From Muribaculaceae bacterium (GTDB lineage: Bacteria > Bacteroidota > Bacteroidia > Bacteroidales > Muribaculaceae), in NCBI GenBank assembly GCA_029061255.1, contig JAIDSL010000033.1, forward strand, positions 1 to 37,918: a stretch of DNA of 37,918 nucleotides, written 5' to 3'. Shown here piece after piece: positions 14,830 to 22,417 of the stretch. How positions within the stretch are numbered: the stretch's first letter is position 1; every line of letters starts with the position of its first letter. Both the position numbers and the translations under genes were made by a program. Below the pieces are notes generated by a model. It ran no database searches. It saw only the letters and a program-made list of their open reading frames with translations, and was not told where the DNA came from.

Positions 14830-14871
14830 GGATTATATTCTTATACGTCTATTGCCGACGTCATATTATCC
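14830..14871. other. second stem-loop downstream of OmpA/TPR gene
   Basis: GGATTATA (14830-14837) pairs with TATTATCC (14864-14871) with one mismatch. Inside it ACGTC (14845-14849) pairs with GACGT (14857-14861). It starts 6 bases after the lipoprotein stop and together with 14794-14821 makes a double-hairpin 3' end. Confidence 0.4.
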
Positions 14872-14876
14872 TTTGA

Positions 14877-16559
14877 TTAGAGTCCGCCAAGGTTGTAGCT
14901 TGCAAACTCAAGGTCCTTCTTAGCCTTTTCAAGCATTGTGTTGTCGAGCTTGATAGCTTCGCGGAGGTTGGTCATCACCATGTTCTCGTTGTTGGTGCGT
15001 GCGCCTACGATAGCAGCGAGATAGTAAGTGTTGGCGTTAGGGTTCTGGATACCAGCGAGAGTGTTCTTGGCAGAGCTGTAGTCCTTGGCGAGGATTTGGG
15101 CAAGAGCTGTGTTGTTGTTCTTAGCGTTGCCAAGGCTGCTGACTGCATTTGACACCTGACCTTCGTTGAGGTAGAGCACACCGAGAGCAGAAGCTGCCTC
15201 AGGCACGCCGGCTGCGCCACCGATGAGATCCTTAGCCTTGCTCAGGTCGTTGTTGGCAAGTGCAAGAAGACCCTGGTTGAGGTCAACTGACTTCTCATTG
15301 GGAGCAAGCTTCTTGGCCTGTGCGAGAGCCTTTGCGGCAGCGTCATACTTGCCAAGGCTGAACTGAGCAGCTCCGAGGCCGTTCCAAGTGCGGAAGTCGT
15401 TGGGGTAGATCTGAGTTGCAGCTGCGTAGATAGCTTCCTTCTTAGCGTCATCGTTAGCAAGAGTTCCGATATAGAGGATTTCCTCAAGGCTAAGTCCGCT
15501 TGGGCTTGATTCGAACTGTGCGAAGAGTTCTTCGTCGCTCTTGCCGATCACGTTGACAGTGGCAACGATCTTAGAGTAACGGAGCTGGGGAAGAATCTGC
15601 TCAGCGAGTTCGTTGAAGACAGCCGACATATTCTTGAGCTCAGCCTCACGCTGCTCGGGATCCTTATACATCTTGAGGACGCTCAGGATGAGGTTCTTGT
15701 CCTGGATGTTGCTCTTTTCTACGAGCTGCTGGAAGCCTTCCCAGTCTTCGGGAGTGAATTCAGAAGTGAGTTCGCCGAATTCTGTGATCTTGTCTTTCTT
15801 AAGCTGGTTGCGCATGTAGCTTACTGTATTGGCTTCACGCTTTTCAGCAAGCTGGGTATTGAATGCCATAGTACCGTCAGGAGAAGCGTAAGAGTGGATG
15901 TTCACGCCTTCGATCTCTCTGTTGGGAGCATCGTTTGCAGCAATAAGGTCTTTGTTGAAGTCTACATAATCAGGGGCGTCAACCTGGTTGGCGCGGATGT
16001 TTGCCTGGTTGATGAGGAACTTGATCTCTGCGCTGTATTTCTCCTTGATGATGCGCTCGAAGTTGCTGGTGGAAGGAGCGGGCTCAAGCACTGCAACGTC
16101 AGTGAGAGTGGAAGTGGCGATCACGCCATAGCCAACCTTAACGCGGGGAAGCACATAGTCGTTGCCACCCTGGTTCACCTTGAAGTCAAGGTAAAGGTCG
16201 CTGTTTGCCATTTCCGGCTGGTAGAGCACATTGAACGGGATTGTCACATTTCCGCCATCCTTATAGGAGATCACCTGGCCGTTGGCACGAGCGTTCTCGC
16301 CCTGGAATGTAACCTGTGAGCTGCTTGCTTCGCCGCCATCCCACACGAGCACCGGAGTCACGGTCACTACAGCGTTCTTGGGCATGAATTTTGCGGGTAC
16401 TGTTCCGGAAATTGTAGCCGGTACTGTTTCGCCTACTGTCTCCAGCGGGGTCGGGTTGGTGGAGAAATACTCTGACGCAAAGTCTCCCACCTTCTTGGAG
16501 CAAGATCCCATTGTGAGGACCATGGCTCCCATTGAAAGATAAACTAATGTCTTTTTCAT
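14877..16559 (-). CDS. OmpA-like/TPR outer-membrane lipoprotein
   Basis: A 560-residue lipoprotein. The start at 16559 (MKKTLVYLSMGAMVLTMGSC) gives a clear lipobox with Cys 20; longer frames up to 16838 cross the promoter. A beta-rich part of about 180 residues follows (AVVTVTPVLVWDG...). Next comes an OmpA-like peptidoglycan-binding core (VNIHSYASPDGTMAFNTQLA, EKREANTVSYM), and TPR-like helices fill the C-terminal 200 residues (NDFRTWNGLGAAQFSLGKYD, AAKALAQAKKLAPNEKSVDL). It probably links the outer membrane to the cell wall; many Bacteroidales have an abundant protein of this type. A perfect promoter and a double hairpin flank it, so it is likely monocistronic and strongly expressed. Confidence 0.85.
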   Translation of the reverse strand: MKKTLVYLSMGAMVLTMGSCSKKVGDFASEYFSTNPTPLETVGETVPATISGTVPAKFMPKNAVVTVTPVLVWDGGEASSSQVTFQGENARANGQVISYKDGGNVTIPFNVLYQPEMANSDLYLDFKVNQGGNDYVLPRVKVGYGVIATSTLTDVAVLEPAPSTSNFERIIKEKYSAEIKFLINQANIRANQVDAPDYVDFNKDLIAANDAPNREIEGVNIHSYASPDGTMAFNTQLAEKREANTVSYMRNQLKKDKITEFGELTSEFTPEDWEGFQQLVEKSNIQDKNLILSVLKMYKDPEQREAELKNMSAVFNELAEQILPQLRYSKIVATVNVIGKSDEELFAQFESSPSGLSLEEILYIGTLANDDAKKEAIYAAATQIYPNDFRTWNGLGAAQFSLGKYDAAAKALAQAKKLAPNEKSVDLNQGLLALANNDLSKAKDLIGGAAGVPEAASALGVLYLNEGQVSNAVSSLGNAKNNNTALAQILAKDYSSAKNTLAGIQNPNANTYYLAAIVGARTNNENMVMTNLREAIKLDNTMLEKAKKDLEFASYNLGGL

Positions 16560-16657
16560 GATCATGTATATAAAAAAACTTACTAAATTTCGGGTTATCA
16601 ATAATATACAGCCTTGCCTGCCCATATTGCGCCTACAGTCAGGACTATATTTGGGGT

Positions 16658-16688
16658 CAAAGTTACATAATAAACGCCATATTTGCAA
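16658..16688 (-). promoter_or_regulatory. promoter of the OmpA/TPR lipoprotein
   Basis: Minus strand: TTG (16688-16686), 20 bases, TAACTTTG (16665-16658). The leader is about 90 bases before the ATG at 16559. Confidence 0.8.
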
Positions 16689-16768
16689 CTTTTTTTCCAA
16701 AAATCCACAGATGACGCACTTCATTATAACGCTTATGGTCGCCGAAAGGGTAACGCGCACTCCGATTT

Positions 16769-17713
16769 TTATGATTCGTAGAAGATGGCTTCCTTCTGAT
16801 AGCGTGCCATTAGGGTGTTGTATGCCCAGTCGTCGCATGGCTGGAGGGTGATGCCGCGCGATTCATCGATGATATAATCGGTGATGGGCGCGCCGGCATA
16901 GATGGAGCAGACCACGCCGCCCCCGAGTCGGGGATTGACTTCCATCAGCAGATAACGGTTGCGGTCAAGGTCATGGAGAAACTGGAGTGTCACCGGACCC
17001 CTCAGCTTGAATGTCTCTATCACCTGGCGGCTTAGCTTGTCGAGAGTGGCATTGCGGCATGTGATGGTGCGCGTCACTTCGCCACCCATCACCTCAAGGC
17101 GTACACGGGGCACAACAGTCAATATCTCACCTGCCTGCGACACATAGCAGTCTACCGTGTATTCATCGCAGTTCTCTATATATTCCTGCACCAGATAATG
17201 GCTCAGATTTTCAAGCTGCATCAGCTCATCGAGCGTATGGAAAATCTTGATTCCTCTTGAGGCAGACCCTTTCCTTGGTTTTGCTATGGCAGGCATCTTG
17301 GCGTTGATGGCAGTGTAGGTCTTCGGTATAGGTATGCCGGCCTTCTCAAATGCCTTTGCTGCCTCGACTTTGTCAAACATTGTGCGGCTTGTCTCAAAGT
17401 CGCCGACAGGAATAAACACTTCCGGCAGATGCTGGCGTACTTTTGAAGCTATCTCAATAGCGCCGTCTACAAATGGGAGGATAATGTCAACCTCATATTC
17501 TTTCGCCACCTTCACTATATCAGCCACCACATTGGGGTCGCTCCATCTCAGGCCGACGATTACTTTACCGACAAGTGCGATCGGCACCTGCTCTAAGAGC
17601 TCGTAGCTGATGATGTTGACTTCGCGTCCGATGCGTTCTCCGCTGCGCTTGAACAGTTCTGCCATCGACACCCGGCGTGCGCCACCGAGCATCATAATGT
17701 TTATTTTCTTCAT
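16769..17713 (-). CDS. ATP-grasp ligase, CarB/PylC-like
   Basis: A 314-residue cytoplasmic ATP-grasp protein. The pre-ATP-grasp fold opens with INIMMLGGARRVSMAELFKR. The ATP-binding lysine region is MPAIAKPRKGSASRGIKI, the hinge is LVQEYIENCDEYTVDCYV, and the metal site is LLMEVNPRLGGGVV. This family forms amide or carbamoyl-type bonds by acyl-phosphate chemistry, and the substrate cannot be read from sequence. Its start overlaps the upstream 4,6-dehydratase by 4 bp (ATGA), and that gene overlaps a GlsB-like N-acyltransferase. The three are therefore one operon, and I infer that they act on the same lipid or sugar product. The ORF ends inside the upstream region of the OmpA/TPR gene. Confidence 0.85.
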   Translation of the reverse strand: MKKINIMMLGGARRVSMAELFKRSGERIGREVNIISYELLEQVPIALVGKVIVGLRWSDPNVVADIVKVAKEYEVDIILPFVDGAIEIASKVRQHLPEVFIPVGDFETSRTMFDKVEAAKAFEKAGIPIPKTYTAINAKMPAIAKPRKGSASRGIKIFHTLDELMQLENLSHYLVQEYIENCDEYTVDCYVSQAGEILTVVPRVRLEVMGGEVTRTITCRNATLDKLSRQVIETFKLRGPVTLQFLHDLDRNRYLLMEVNPRLGGGVVCSIYAGAPITDYIIDESRGITLQPCDDWAYNTLMARYQKEAIFYES

Positions 17714-18687
17714 ACGTTATAAATTCCGGATTTATATTTTTTGAGATTGGAGGGATCAGTAAACCATTCGATAGTCTTCCGTAGCCCATCTTCAAGAGTA
17801 TGGCGTGGCCGCCAGTCGGTCATAGAGGTGATGAGGCTGTTGTCGCCCAGCAAGCGAAACACTTCGCTTCCGGCCGGGCGCAGACGCTGAGGATCTGTAA
17901 TCCACCTGACATCGGCATCCATAAGCCGGGCAATAGTCTGCAGGGTATCTGCCATACTCACCTCCCTGCCGGTGGCTATGTTTATTTCCTTTCCTATTGC
18001 CTCCTTGCATTTGGCGAGGGCAATGAAGCCGGCGGCTGTGTCGGCCACATAGTTGAAGTCGCGTGTCGGTGTAAGGTCGCCGACCTTTATTTCCCTTTCC
18101 CCCGAAGCTATCTGGGTGATGATGGTTGGGATGATTGCCCGGGCCGATTGGCGCGGGCCATAAGTATTGAATGGCCTCACCACTGTCACAGGGGTTTCGA
18201 ATGCGTTGTGGAAACTGAGGGCTATAGCATCCGCACCTATCTTTGATGCAGAATAGGGCGACTGCGGTTGCTTGGGATGCTTCTCATCGATCGGCACATA
18301 CTTCGCCGTGCCGTAGACTTCGGAAGTGGACGTGACAAGAAGGCGATCCACACCCGCGTCTCTTACAGCCTGGCATATGTTGAGCGTACCCTTGACATTC
18401 GTGTCTACATATGAGTCGGGAGCCACATAGCTATATGGAATAGCGATGAGGGCCGCCAGGTGGAACACCGTATCAACTCCCTTCACTATATGCCTGCATA
18501 AGTTCGGGTCTCTCACATCGCCGGTCACCACCTCGAGCCCCGGGTGATGCACATCTTCGAGCCAGCCCCAGTTGTTGAAGGAATTGTATTGGGCAAGAGC
18601 CCTCACCTCGCATCCTTCCGCCAAAAGAGCCTCGGTGAGGTGCGAGCCTATGAAGCCGTCGGCTCCCGTCACGAGTACCTTATTCAT
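17710..18687 (-). CDS. LegB-like NAD-dependent sugar-nucleotide 4,6-dehydratase
   Basis: A 325-residue extended short-chain dehydrogenase. The NAD site is VLVTGADGFIGSHLTEAL. The stretch LAQYNSFNNWGWLEDV is typical of the LegB group, which dehydrates UDP- or GDP-GlcNAc to the 4-keto-6-deoxy sugar. The catalytic parts are TSTSEVYGTA and SPYSASKIGADAIALS (Y-x-x-x-K), followed by RPFNTYGPRQSARAIIPTII and the substrate-binding C-terminal half. No other legionaminic-acid genes (aminotransferase, synthase) are nearby, so the end product is unclear. It overlaps the acyltransferase by 8 bp and the ATP-grasp gene by 4 bp, which implies translational coupling. Confidence 0.9.
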   Translation of the reverse strand: MNKVLVTGADGFIGSHLTEALLAEGCEVRALAQYNSFNNWGWLEDVHHPGLEVVTGDVRDPNLCRHIVKGVDTVFHLAALIAIPYSYVAPDSYVDTNVKGTLNICQAVRDAGVDRLLVTSTSEVYGTAKYVPIDEKHPKQPQSPYSASKIGADAIALSFHNAFETPVTVVRPFNTYGPRQSARAIIPTIITQIASGEREIKVGDLTPTRDFNYVADTAAGFIALAKCKEAIGKEINIATGREVSMADTLQTIARLMDADVRWITDPQRLRPAGSEVFRLLGDNSLITSMTDWRPRHTLEDGLRKTIEWFTDPSNLKKYKSGIYNV

Positions 18688-19633
18688 TTGCTATTTCTTC
18701 TTTATACGTTTCAATATGGCGATTCTTCTTTTCCTGAAGGATTTCCGAAATAGTCAGGAATATTCCGCTTTCCTCCACATCTCCGAATTCATCGTTGACA
18801 GCCGTTCCAAACATCCTCATGGTCGGAGAAAGGCTCATGTATGCACTCACGAGGGGCGGGATGTTCAGGCCCTTCTCCCTGATGAGGCGGTTGAGGATAC
18901 GATAGTCTTCCTTATAGTTTTCTCCCGACAGCCGCTCCTGAATCTCCGGAGTCATGGCTTTGGTATCAATCGGGCGGATCGGGCGCACCAGCTCCTCCAC
19001 ATCCGGGAAATGCTTGTTGAGGAATCCCAGTATCAGATCAAGGTTTTCCCTTCCAAACGCCGGATACATTGTGACCTTTCCGAAAAGATACTTAATATGT
19101 GGATACACCACGGTGAGAGCACCGAGTCCATCCCACAGATTGTCGAGCGCAAAGAGTGCCTTGGTGCCTGCTTTGCTGCTTTGGTATCCTACCGATACAA
19201 ACGAACGCCCGAGCTCAAGGGTATTGGGGAGAATTTCCTTTATAAACCGTTCGGAAAACTTGAAGAGATGAGCGGTGGCAATCCTCGGCACCCCGGTCGA
19301 CATATCTATCTTATCGCCTGTAATAAACCGGTAGCCTCCCAGAATTTCACGTGCCTGAGGGTCCCAGACGATCAATTGTCGGCATGGTTCATGCATTGTG
19401 TCGAATTCATCAATGTCGTATCCCTTGCCCGTTCCCCCTCCGGCCTGCCGGAACGCCGTCTCTCGCAGACGTCCTATCTCCAGCATGGTGTTGGGCGCAC
19501 AATGGGCATCGACAACATAGAGATGATTGTCGCCTTTGTTGGTATGTCGAAGGAAACGCTCCGGAGTCAATTCACTCTCTATTGCGTCCCTGTCCACTGG
19601 TGGTATGATGGGCTCCATTGTCATAATTTCCAT
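18680..19633 (-). CDS. glsB: GlsB-like lipid N-acyltransferase (OlsB/hemolysin-type GNAT)
   Basis: A 317-residue acyltransferase of the OlsB/Acetyltransf_5 type. Motifs: EIGRLRETAFRQAGGGTGKG, LIVWDPQAREILGGYRFITG, ELGRSFVSVGYQSSKAG, then a helical end. In Bacteroides GlsB attaches a 3-hydroxy fatty acid to glycine as the first step of glycine lipid synthesis. That role is inferred from family resemblance; OlsB-type use of another amino acid is possible. GlsA, the O-acyltransferase usually next to it, is absent here. Instead it is followed, with overlap, by a 4,6-dehydratase and an ATP-grasp ligase. The start is ambiguous among ATGs at 19633, 19624 and 19618; the longest is given. Confidence 0.75.
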   Translation of the reverse strand: MEIMTMEPIIPPVDRDAIESELTPERFLRHTNKGDNHLYVVDAHCAPNTMLEIGRLRETAFRQAGGGTGKGYDIDEFDTMHEPCRQLIVWDPQAREILGGYRFITGDKIDMSTGVPRIATAHLFKFSERFIKEILPNTLELGRSFVSVGYQSSKAGTKALFALDNLWDGLGALTVVYPHIKYLFGKVTMYPAFGRENLDLILGFLNKHFPDVEELVRPIRPIDTKAMTPEIQERLSGENYKEDYRILNRLIREKGLNIPPLVSAYMSLSPTMRMFGTAVNDEFGDVEESGIFLTISEILQEKKNRHIETYKEEIANE

Positions 19634-19688
19634 AGATATCAATCCAGGTGTAGTCAATCTTCCCGCCTTTCGCCATCCTCCCAAATTG

Positions 19689-19719
19689 CAAAGTTAATAA
19701 TAAATTTAGAATTATGCAT
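19689..19719 (-). promoter_or_regulatory. promoter of the acyltransferase-dehydratase-ATP-grasp operon
   Basis: Minus strand: TAACTTTG (19696-19689) is a perfect -7. The -33 triplet at the right distance is ATG rather than TTG. The expected start is near 19682, giving a leader of about 50 bases. Confidence 0.55.
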
Positions 19720-19740
19720 AATTCATATTGCATAATTCAT
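19709..19740. repeat. AT-rich palindrome and direct repeat
   Basis: GAATTATGCATAATTC (19709-19724) is a perfect 16-base palindrome. TGCATAATTCAT occurs at 19715-19726 and again at 19729-19740. Similar AATTATGCA-type tracts appear at about 24350 and 31793, so this is a dispersed intergenic motif. It overlaps the -33 side of the operon promoter. Confidence 0.5.
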
Positions 19741-19758
19741 AATTTTATCGTCAAAATT

Positions 19759-21684
19759 TCAGTTTCCAGCTTGATGAAAATATGAATATACAAGCATTCC
19801 CTTTGCCTTACCCACTGCTTCTACTATGGCATCGAGAGTCGCCTCCTTTATGCGCTTGACGCTTTTGAAGTGCTTTATGAGCGTGGTCTTGGTGGCAGGG
19901 CCGATCCCTTTTATGCTGTCGAGTTCGCTCACGGTCTGTCCTTTCGAGCGCCGGTCACGGTGATGAGTTATGCCAAAACGGTGAGCTTCGTCGCGCATTG
20001 CCTGTATCACCCTCAGGCTTGGGCTGGTCTTGTTGATGTAGAGCGGCAGTGAGTCACCCGGGAAATAAATTTCCTCCAGTCGTTTCGCAATTCCCACCAG
20101 TGCCACCTCTCCCCTGATTCCCATTTCATCAAAGGCTTCCACTGCTGCGCTGAGCTGACCTTTGCCTCCGTCTACCACCACCATATCAGGGAGCTTCTCC
20201 CCTTCCGCCATCATCCGTGTGTAGCGCCGATGGAGCACCTCTTTCATCGAAGCAAAATCATCGGCACCGACCACAGTCTTGATGATGAAATGCCGATAGT
20301 CCTTCTTCGATGGTTTACCGTTTTTGAATACGACGCAACTTGCTACAGGATTCGTGCCCTGGATATTTGAGTTGTCAAAACACTCAATGTGTCTCGGTTG
20401 CACTTCAAGCCTGAAATCACGCTTCATTGTCTCCATTAGTTTCTCGACACTTCGCTCCGGGTCCAGAGCCTCAGCCTGCTTCTCCTTGTCCTTTAGATAC
20501 TGCGTGGCATTCTTTACCGCAACGTCAAGCACCTTCTTCATGTCCCCACGCTGAGGCACTGTGAATTTGATCTTCTCAAACTCCACATCAGGCAGGAACG
20601 GGACAATCACTTCGGAGAATTCCCGCTCGAAACGGCGTCCCACTTCGGCTATTGCCATCGACAGGTGTTCCTCGCGTGAGGAAGCGGAACACCTCTTGTA
20701 TTCAAGATTGATGCTTTGGATCACCGCTCCATTGTGAAGGTGCATAAAGTTCACCACCGCAGCATCCTCATCATCGCTCGCCACAAAACCGAAGATATCA
20801 AGTTCAGCTGTATCGGTCTTTGCTACGACACTTTTGGCATTATAGCGTTTCACAGCCTCATATTTTTCCTTCACCTCCTGTGCCATTTCGAATTTCCATT
20901 CTCCACTGAGGCGTTCCATCTCCGCGAGCAGATACCTTTCCAGTTCCACAGTCTCCCCACGGAGGATTGCCCTGACACGGGACACGTATTCCTCATACTG
21001 GTCTTTGTTGATGAAGCCCCTGCATGGTCCGCCACACTTCTTGATGTGATAGTCGAGACAGAGTGAATACTTGCCCCTCGCTATCCCCTTCTCGTCCAGG
21101 ACATGACGGCAACTTCTCAGCGGGAATATATCACGTATAAGCTGTAGCACCACCTTTGCCGACTGGAGATTGGAATAGGGTCCGTAGTATTTGGCTCCGA
21201 GACCCTTCTCGCGGGTCATGAAGACACGCGGGAAATCCTCTTTCGTAACAACGATCCATGGATAGGACTTGTCATCCTTCAGCAAGACGTTGTATCGGGG
21301 CTGGTACTCCTTGATCATAGCGCTCTCGAGATGGAGTGCATCCTCCTCTGTATGCACCACGATAAACCGCATGTCTACAATTGAGCGGACAAGCAGATTT
21401 GTGCGCCGTATGTCATGCTGGCGATTGAAATATGACGACACCCTCCGCTTCAGGCGCTTTGCTTTTCCCACATATATCACAGTCCCGGTATTGTCGAGAT
21501 ACATGTAGACACCCGGAGAGTCCGGGAGAGAGAGTATCTTCTCGCGCAGCTTCTCCCCGGGGCGGTTGTTTCGGATGTCTTCCGGAGTCCTGTCTGATTT
21601 TATCTCGAGATTGAATCCTCCGTGCTCATTTATGTCGCGACCTGCTCCGGCCAAAAGATCTTCCTGACTTTGGGTTTCATTCAT
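19759..21684 (-). CDS. uvrC: excinuclease ABC subunit C
   Basis: A 641-residue nuclease subunit that makes both cuts around damage marked by UvrAB. Features: a GIY-YIG domain after a roughly 45-residue N-terminal extension (LPDSPGVYMYLDNTGTVIYV, GKAKRLKRRVSSYFNR), a cysteine region (CRHVLDEKGIARGKYSLCLD), and a UVR motif (MERLSGEWKFEMAQEVKEKY). The RNase H-like core carries HIECFDNSNIQGTNPVAS and MVVVDGGKGQLSAA, and the C-terminal helix-hairpin-helix reads LDSIKGIGPATKTTLIKHFK. A good ribosome site (GGAGG, 8 bases before the ATG at 21684) supports the start. It follows apt across a terminator hairpin, so read-through or an internal promoter must supply it. Confidence 0.97.
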   Translation of the reverse strand: MNETQSQEDLLAGAGRDINEHGGFNLEIKSDRTPEDIRNNRPGEKLREKILSLPDSPGVYMYLDNTGTVIYVGKAKRLKRRVSSYFNRQHDIRRTNLLVRSIVDMRFIVVHTEEDALHLESAMIKEYQPRYNVLLKDDKSYPWIVVTKEDFPRVFMTREKGLGAKYYGPYSNLQSAKVVLQLIRDIFPLRSCRHVLDEKGIARGKYSLCLDYHIKKCGGPCRGFINKDQYEEYVSRVRAILRGETVELERYLLAEMERLSGEWKFEMAQEVKEKYEAVKRYNAKSVVAKTDTAELDIFGFVASDDEDAAVVNFMHLHNGAVIQSINLEYKRCSASSREEHLSMAIAEVGRRFEREFSEVIVPFLPDVEFEKIKFTVPQRGDMKKVLDVAVKNATQYLKDKEKQAEALDPERSVEKLMETMKRDFRLEVQPRHIECFDNSNIQGTNPVASCVVFKNGKPSKKDYRHFIIKTVVGADDFASMKEVLHRRYTRMMAEGEKLPDMVVVDGGKGQLSAAVEAFDEMGIRGEVALVGIAKRLEEIYFPGDSLPLYINKTSPSLRVIQAMRDEAHRFGITHHRDRRSKGQTVSELDSIKGIGPATKTTLIKHFKSVKRIKEATLDAIVEAVGKAKGMLVYSYFHQAGN

Positions 21685-21702
21685 ATTTAATCCTCCGATT
21701 TC

Positions 21703-21734
21703 AAAAAAAGTCCCGATTTAATCGGGACTTTTTT
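21703..21734. terminator. bidirectional-looking intrinsic terminator between apt and uvrC
   Basis: AGTCCCGAT (21709-21717), TTA loop, ATCGGGACT (21721-21729), preceded by seven A and followed by a T-run. It is a classic rho-independent terminator on both strands. It lies 14 bases after the apt stop and 18 bases before uvrC, so it would attenuate uvrC. Confidence 0.85.
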
Positions 21735-21748
21735 GCATTATTTATCTG

Positions 21749-22273
21749 TCAATATTTGAGCAGTGATGTCACTTCTACATCTTTCGGCAGGATATCTCTG
21801 CCATGAAGGTCTGACAGCTCCACGATGAAATTGATATAGATTTTCTTCGGGTTCATCGACTTCACAAGCTGGCAGCAAGCATTCATTGTGCCCCCTGTAG
21901 CCAGCAGATCATCGTGAAGCACCACCACGTCGTCCGGGCCAATTGCATCGCTATGGAGTTCGATTGTGTCTACCCCATACTCCTTGGCATAAGAAGCCTT
22001 GACGGTGACAGATGGAAGTTTTCCTGGTTTGCGAGCTGGCACGAAGCCGGCTCCAAGTCTATCTGCCAATATAGAGCCGCCGATAAAGCCGCGCGATTCT
22101 ATACCTACCACTTTCGTCACCCCCTTGTCCTTGTACAATTCTGCGAGGGCATCCCCCATCACGTGAAGAGCCTCTCCGTTCTTGATCATTGTTGTCAGGT
22201 CTCTGAACATAATCCCTACCGAAGGGAAGTCGGGCACATCCCTTATGATGCCCTTCAAATCTTCTAACTGCAT
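21749..22273 (-). CDS. apt: adenine phosphoribosyltransferase
   Basis: A 174-residue purine-salvage enzyme that makes AMP from adenine and PRPP. Typical pieces: the start LKGIIRDVPDFPSVGIMFRD, VVGIESRGFIGGSILADRLG, the flexible loop FVPARKPGKLPSVTVKASYA, and the PRPP site VVVLHDDLLATGGTMNACCQ. Length is normal. It lies between mnmG and uvrC, a neighbourhood that recurs in Bacteroidales. A strong terminator follows the stop. Confidence 0.96.
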   Translation of the reverse strand: MQLEDLKGIIRDVPDFPSVGIMFRDLTTMIKNGEALHVMGDALAELYKDKGVTKVVGIESRGFIGGSILADRLGAGFVPARKPGKLPSVTVKASYAKEYGVDTIELHSDAIGPDDVVVLHDDLLATGGTMNACCQLVKSMNPKKIYINFIVELSDLHGRDILPKDVEVTSLLKY

Positions 22274-22373
22274 ATTAGTTCTTTATTAAATATATCTTAT
22301 ATCACTAAATTTTTTCGATGAATTCGGCAATTTTTCCTTAAGACTCTCCTACTCCAATTGGTCGCATCCGCAT

Positions 22374-22389
22374 TGTTTCACGTGAAACA
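22374..22389. promoter_or_regulatory. parS centromere site for ParB
   Basis: TGTTTCACGTGAAACA is a perfect 16-base palindrome matching the conserved bacterial parS site. It is intergenic, between the mnmG stop (22418) and the apt start (22273). ParB would load here for chromosome segregation. ParS sites cluster near the replication origin in most bacteria, so this suggests an origin-proximal location. Confidence 0.85.
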
Positions 22390-22417
22390 TTTCGACTATA
22401 ACCTGCTATTAATTACA

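Noticed and set aside
16560..16838. Longer start for the OmpA/TPR lipoprotein
   Set aside because: The extension crosses a perfect promoter and overlaps the ATP-grasp gene; the lipoprotein signal begins at 16559.
17710..18687. Legionaminic acid pathway
   Set aside because: Only the LegB-like dehydratase is present. The aminotransferase, acetyltransferase, epimerase and synthase genes are not in the window.
19572..19676. 34-codon minus-strand frame (MAKGGKIDYTWIDIYGNYDN...) overlapping the acyltransferase start
   Set aside because: Its ATG is near the predicted transcription start and the first residues look plausible, but it is short, ends inside the acyltransferase gene and I recognise no homologue. 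It could be a leader peptide only if conserved.
18572..19735. 387-codon plus-strand open frame opposite the acyltransferase
   Set aside because: Antisense to a conserved enzyme and contains no motif; it also spans the operon promoter.
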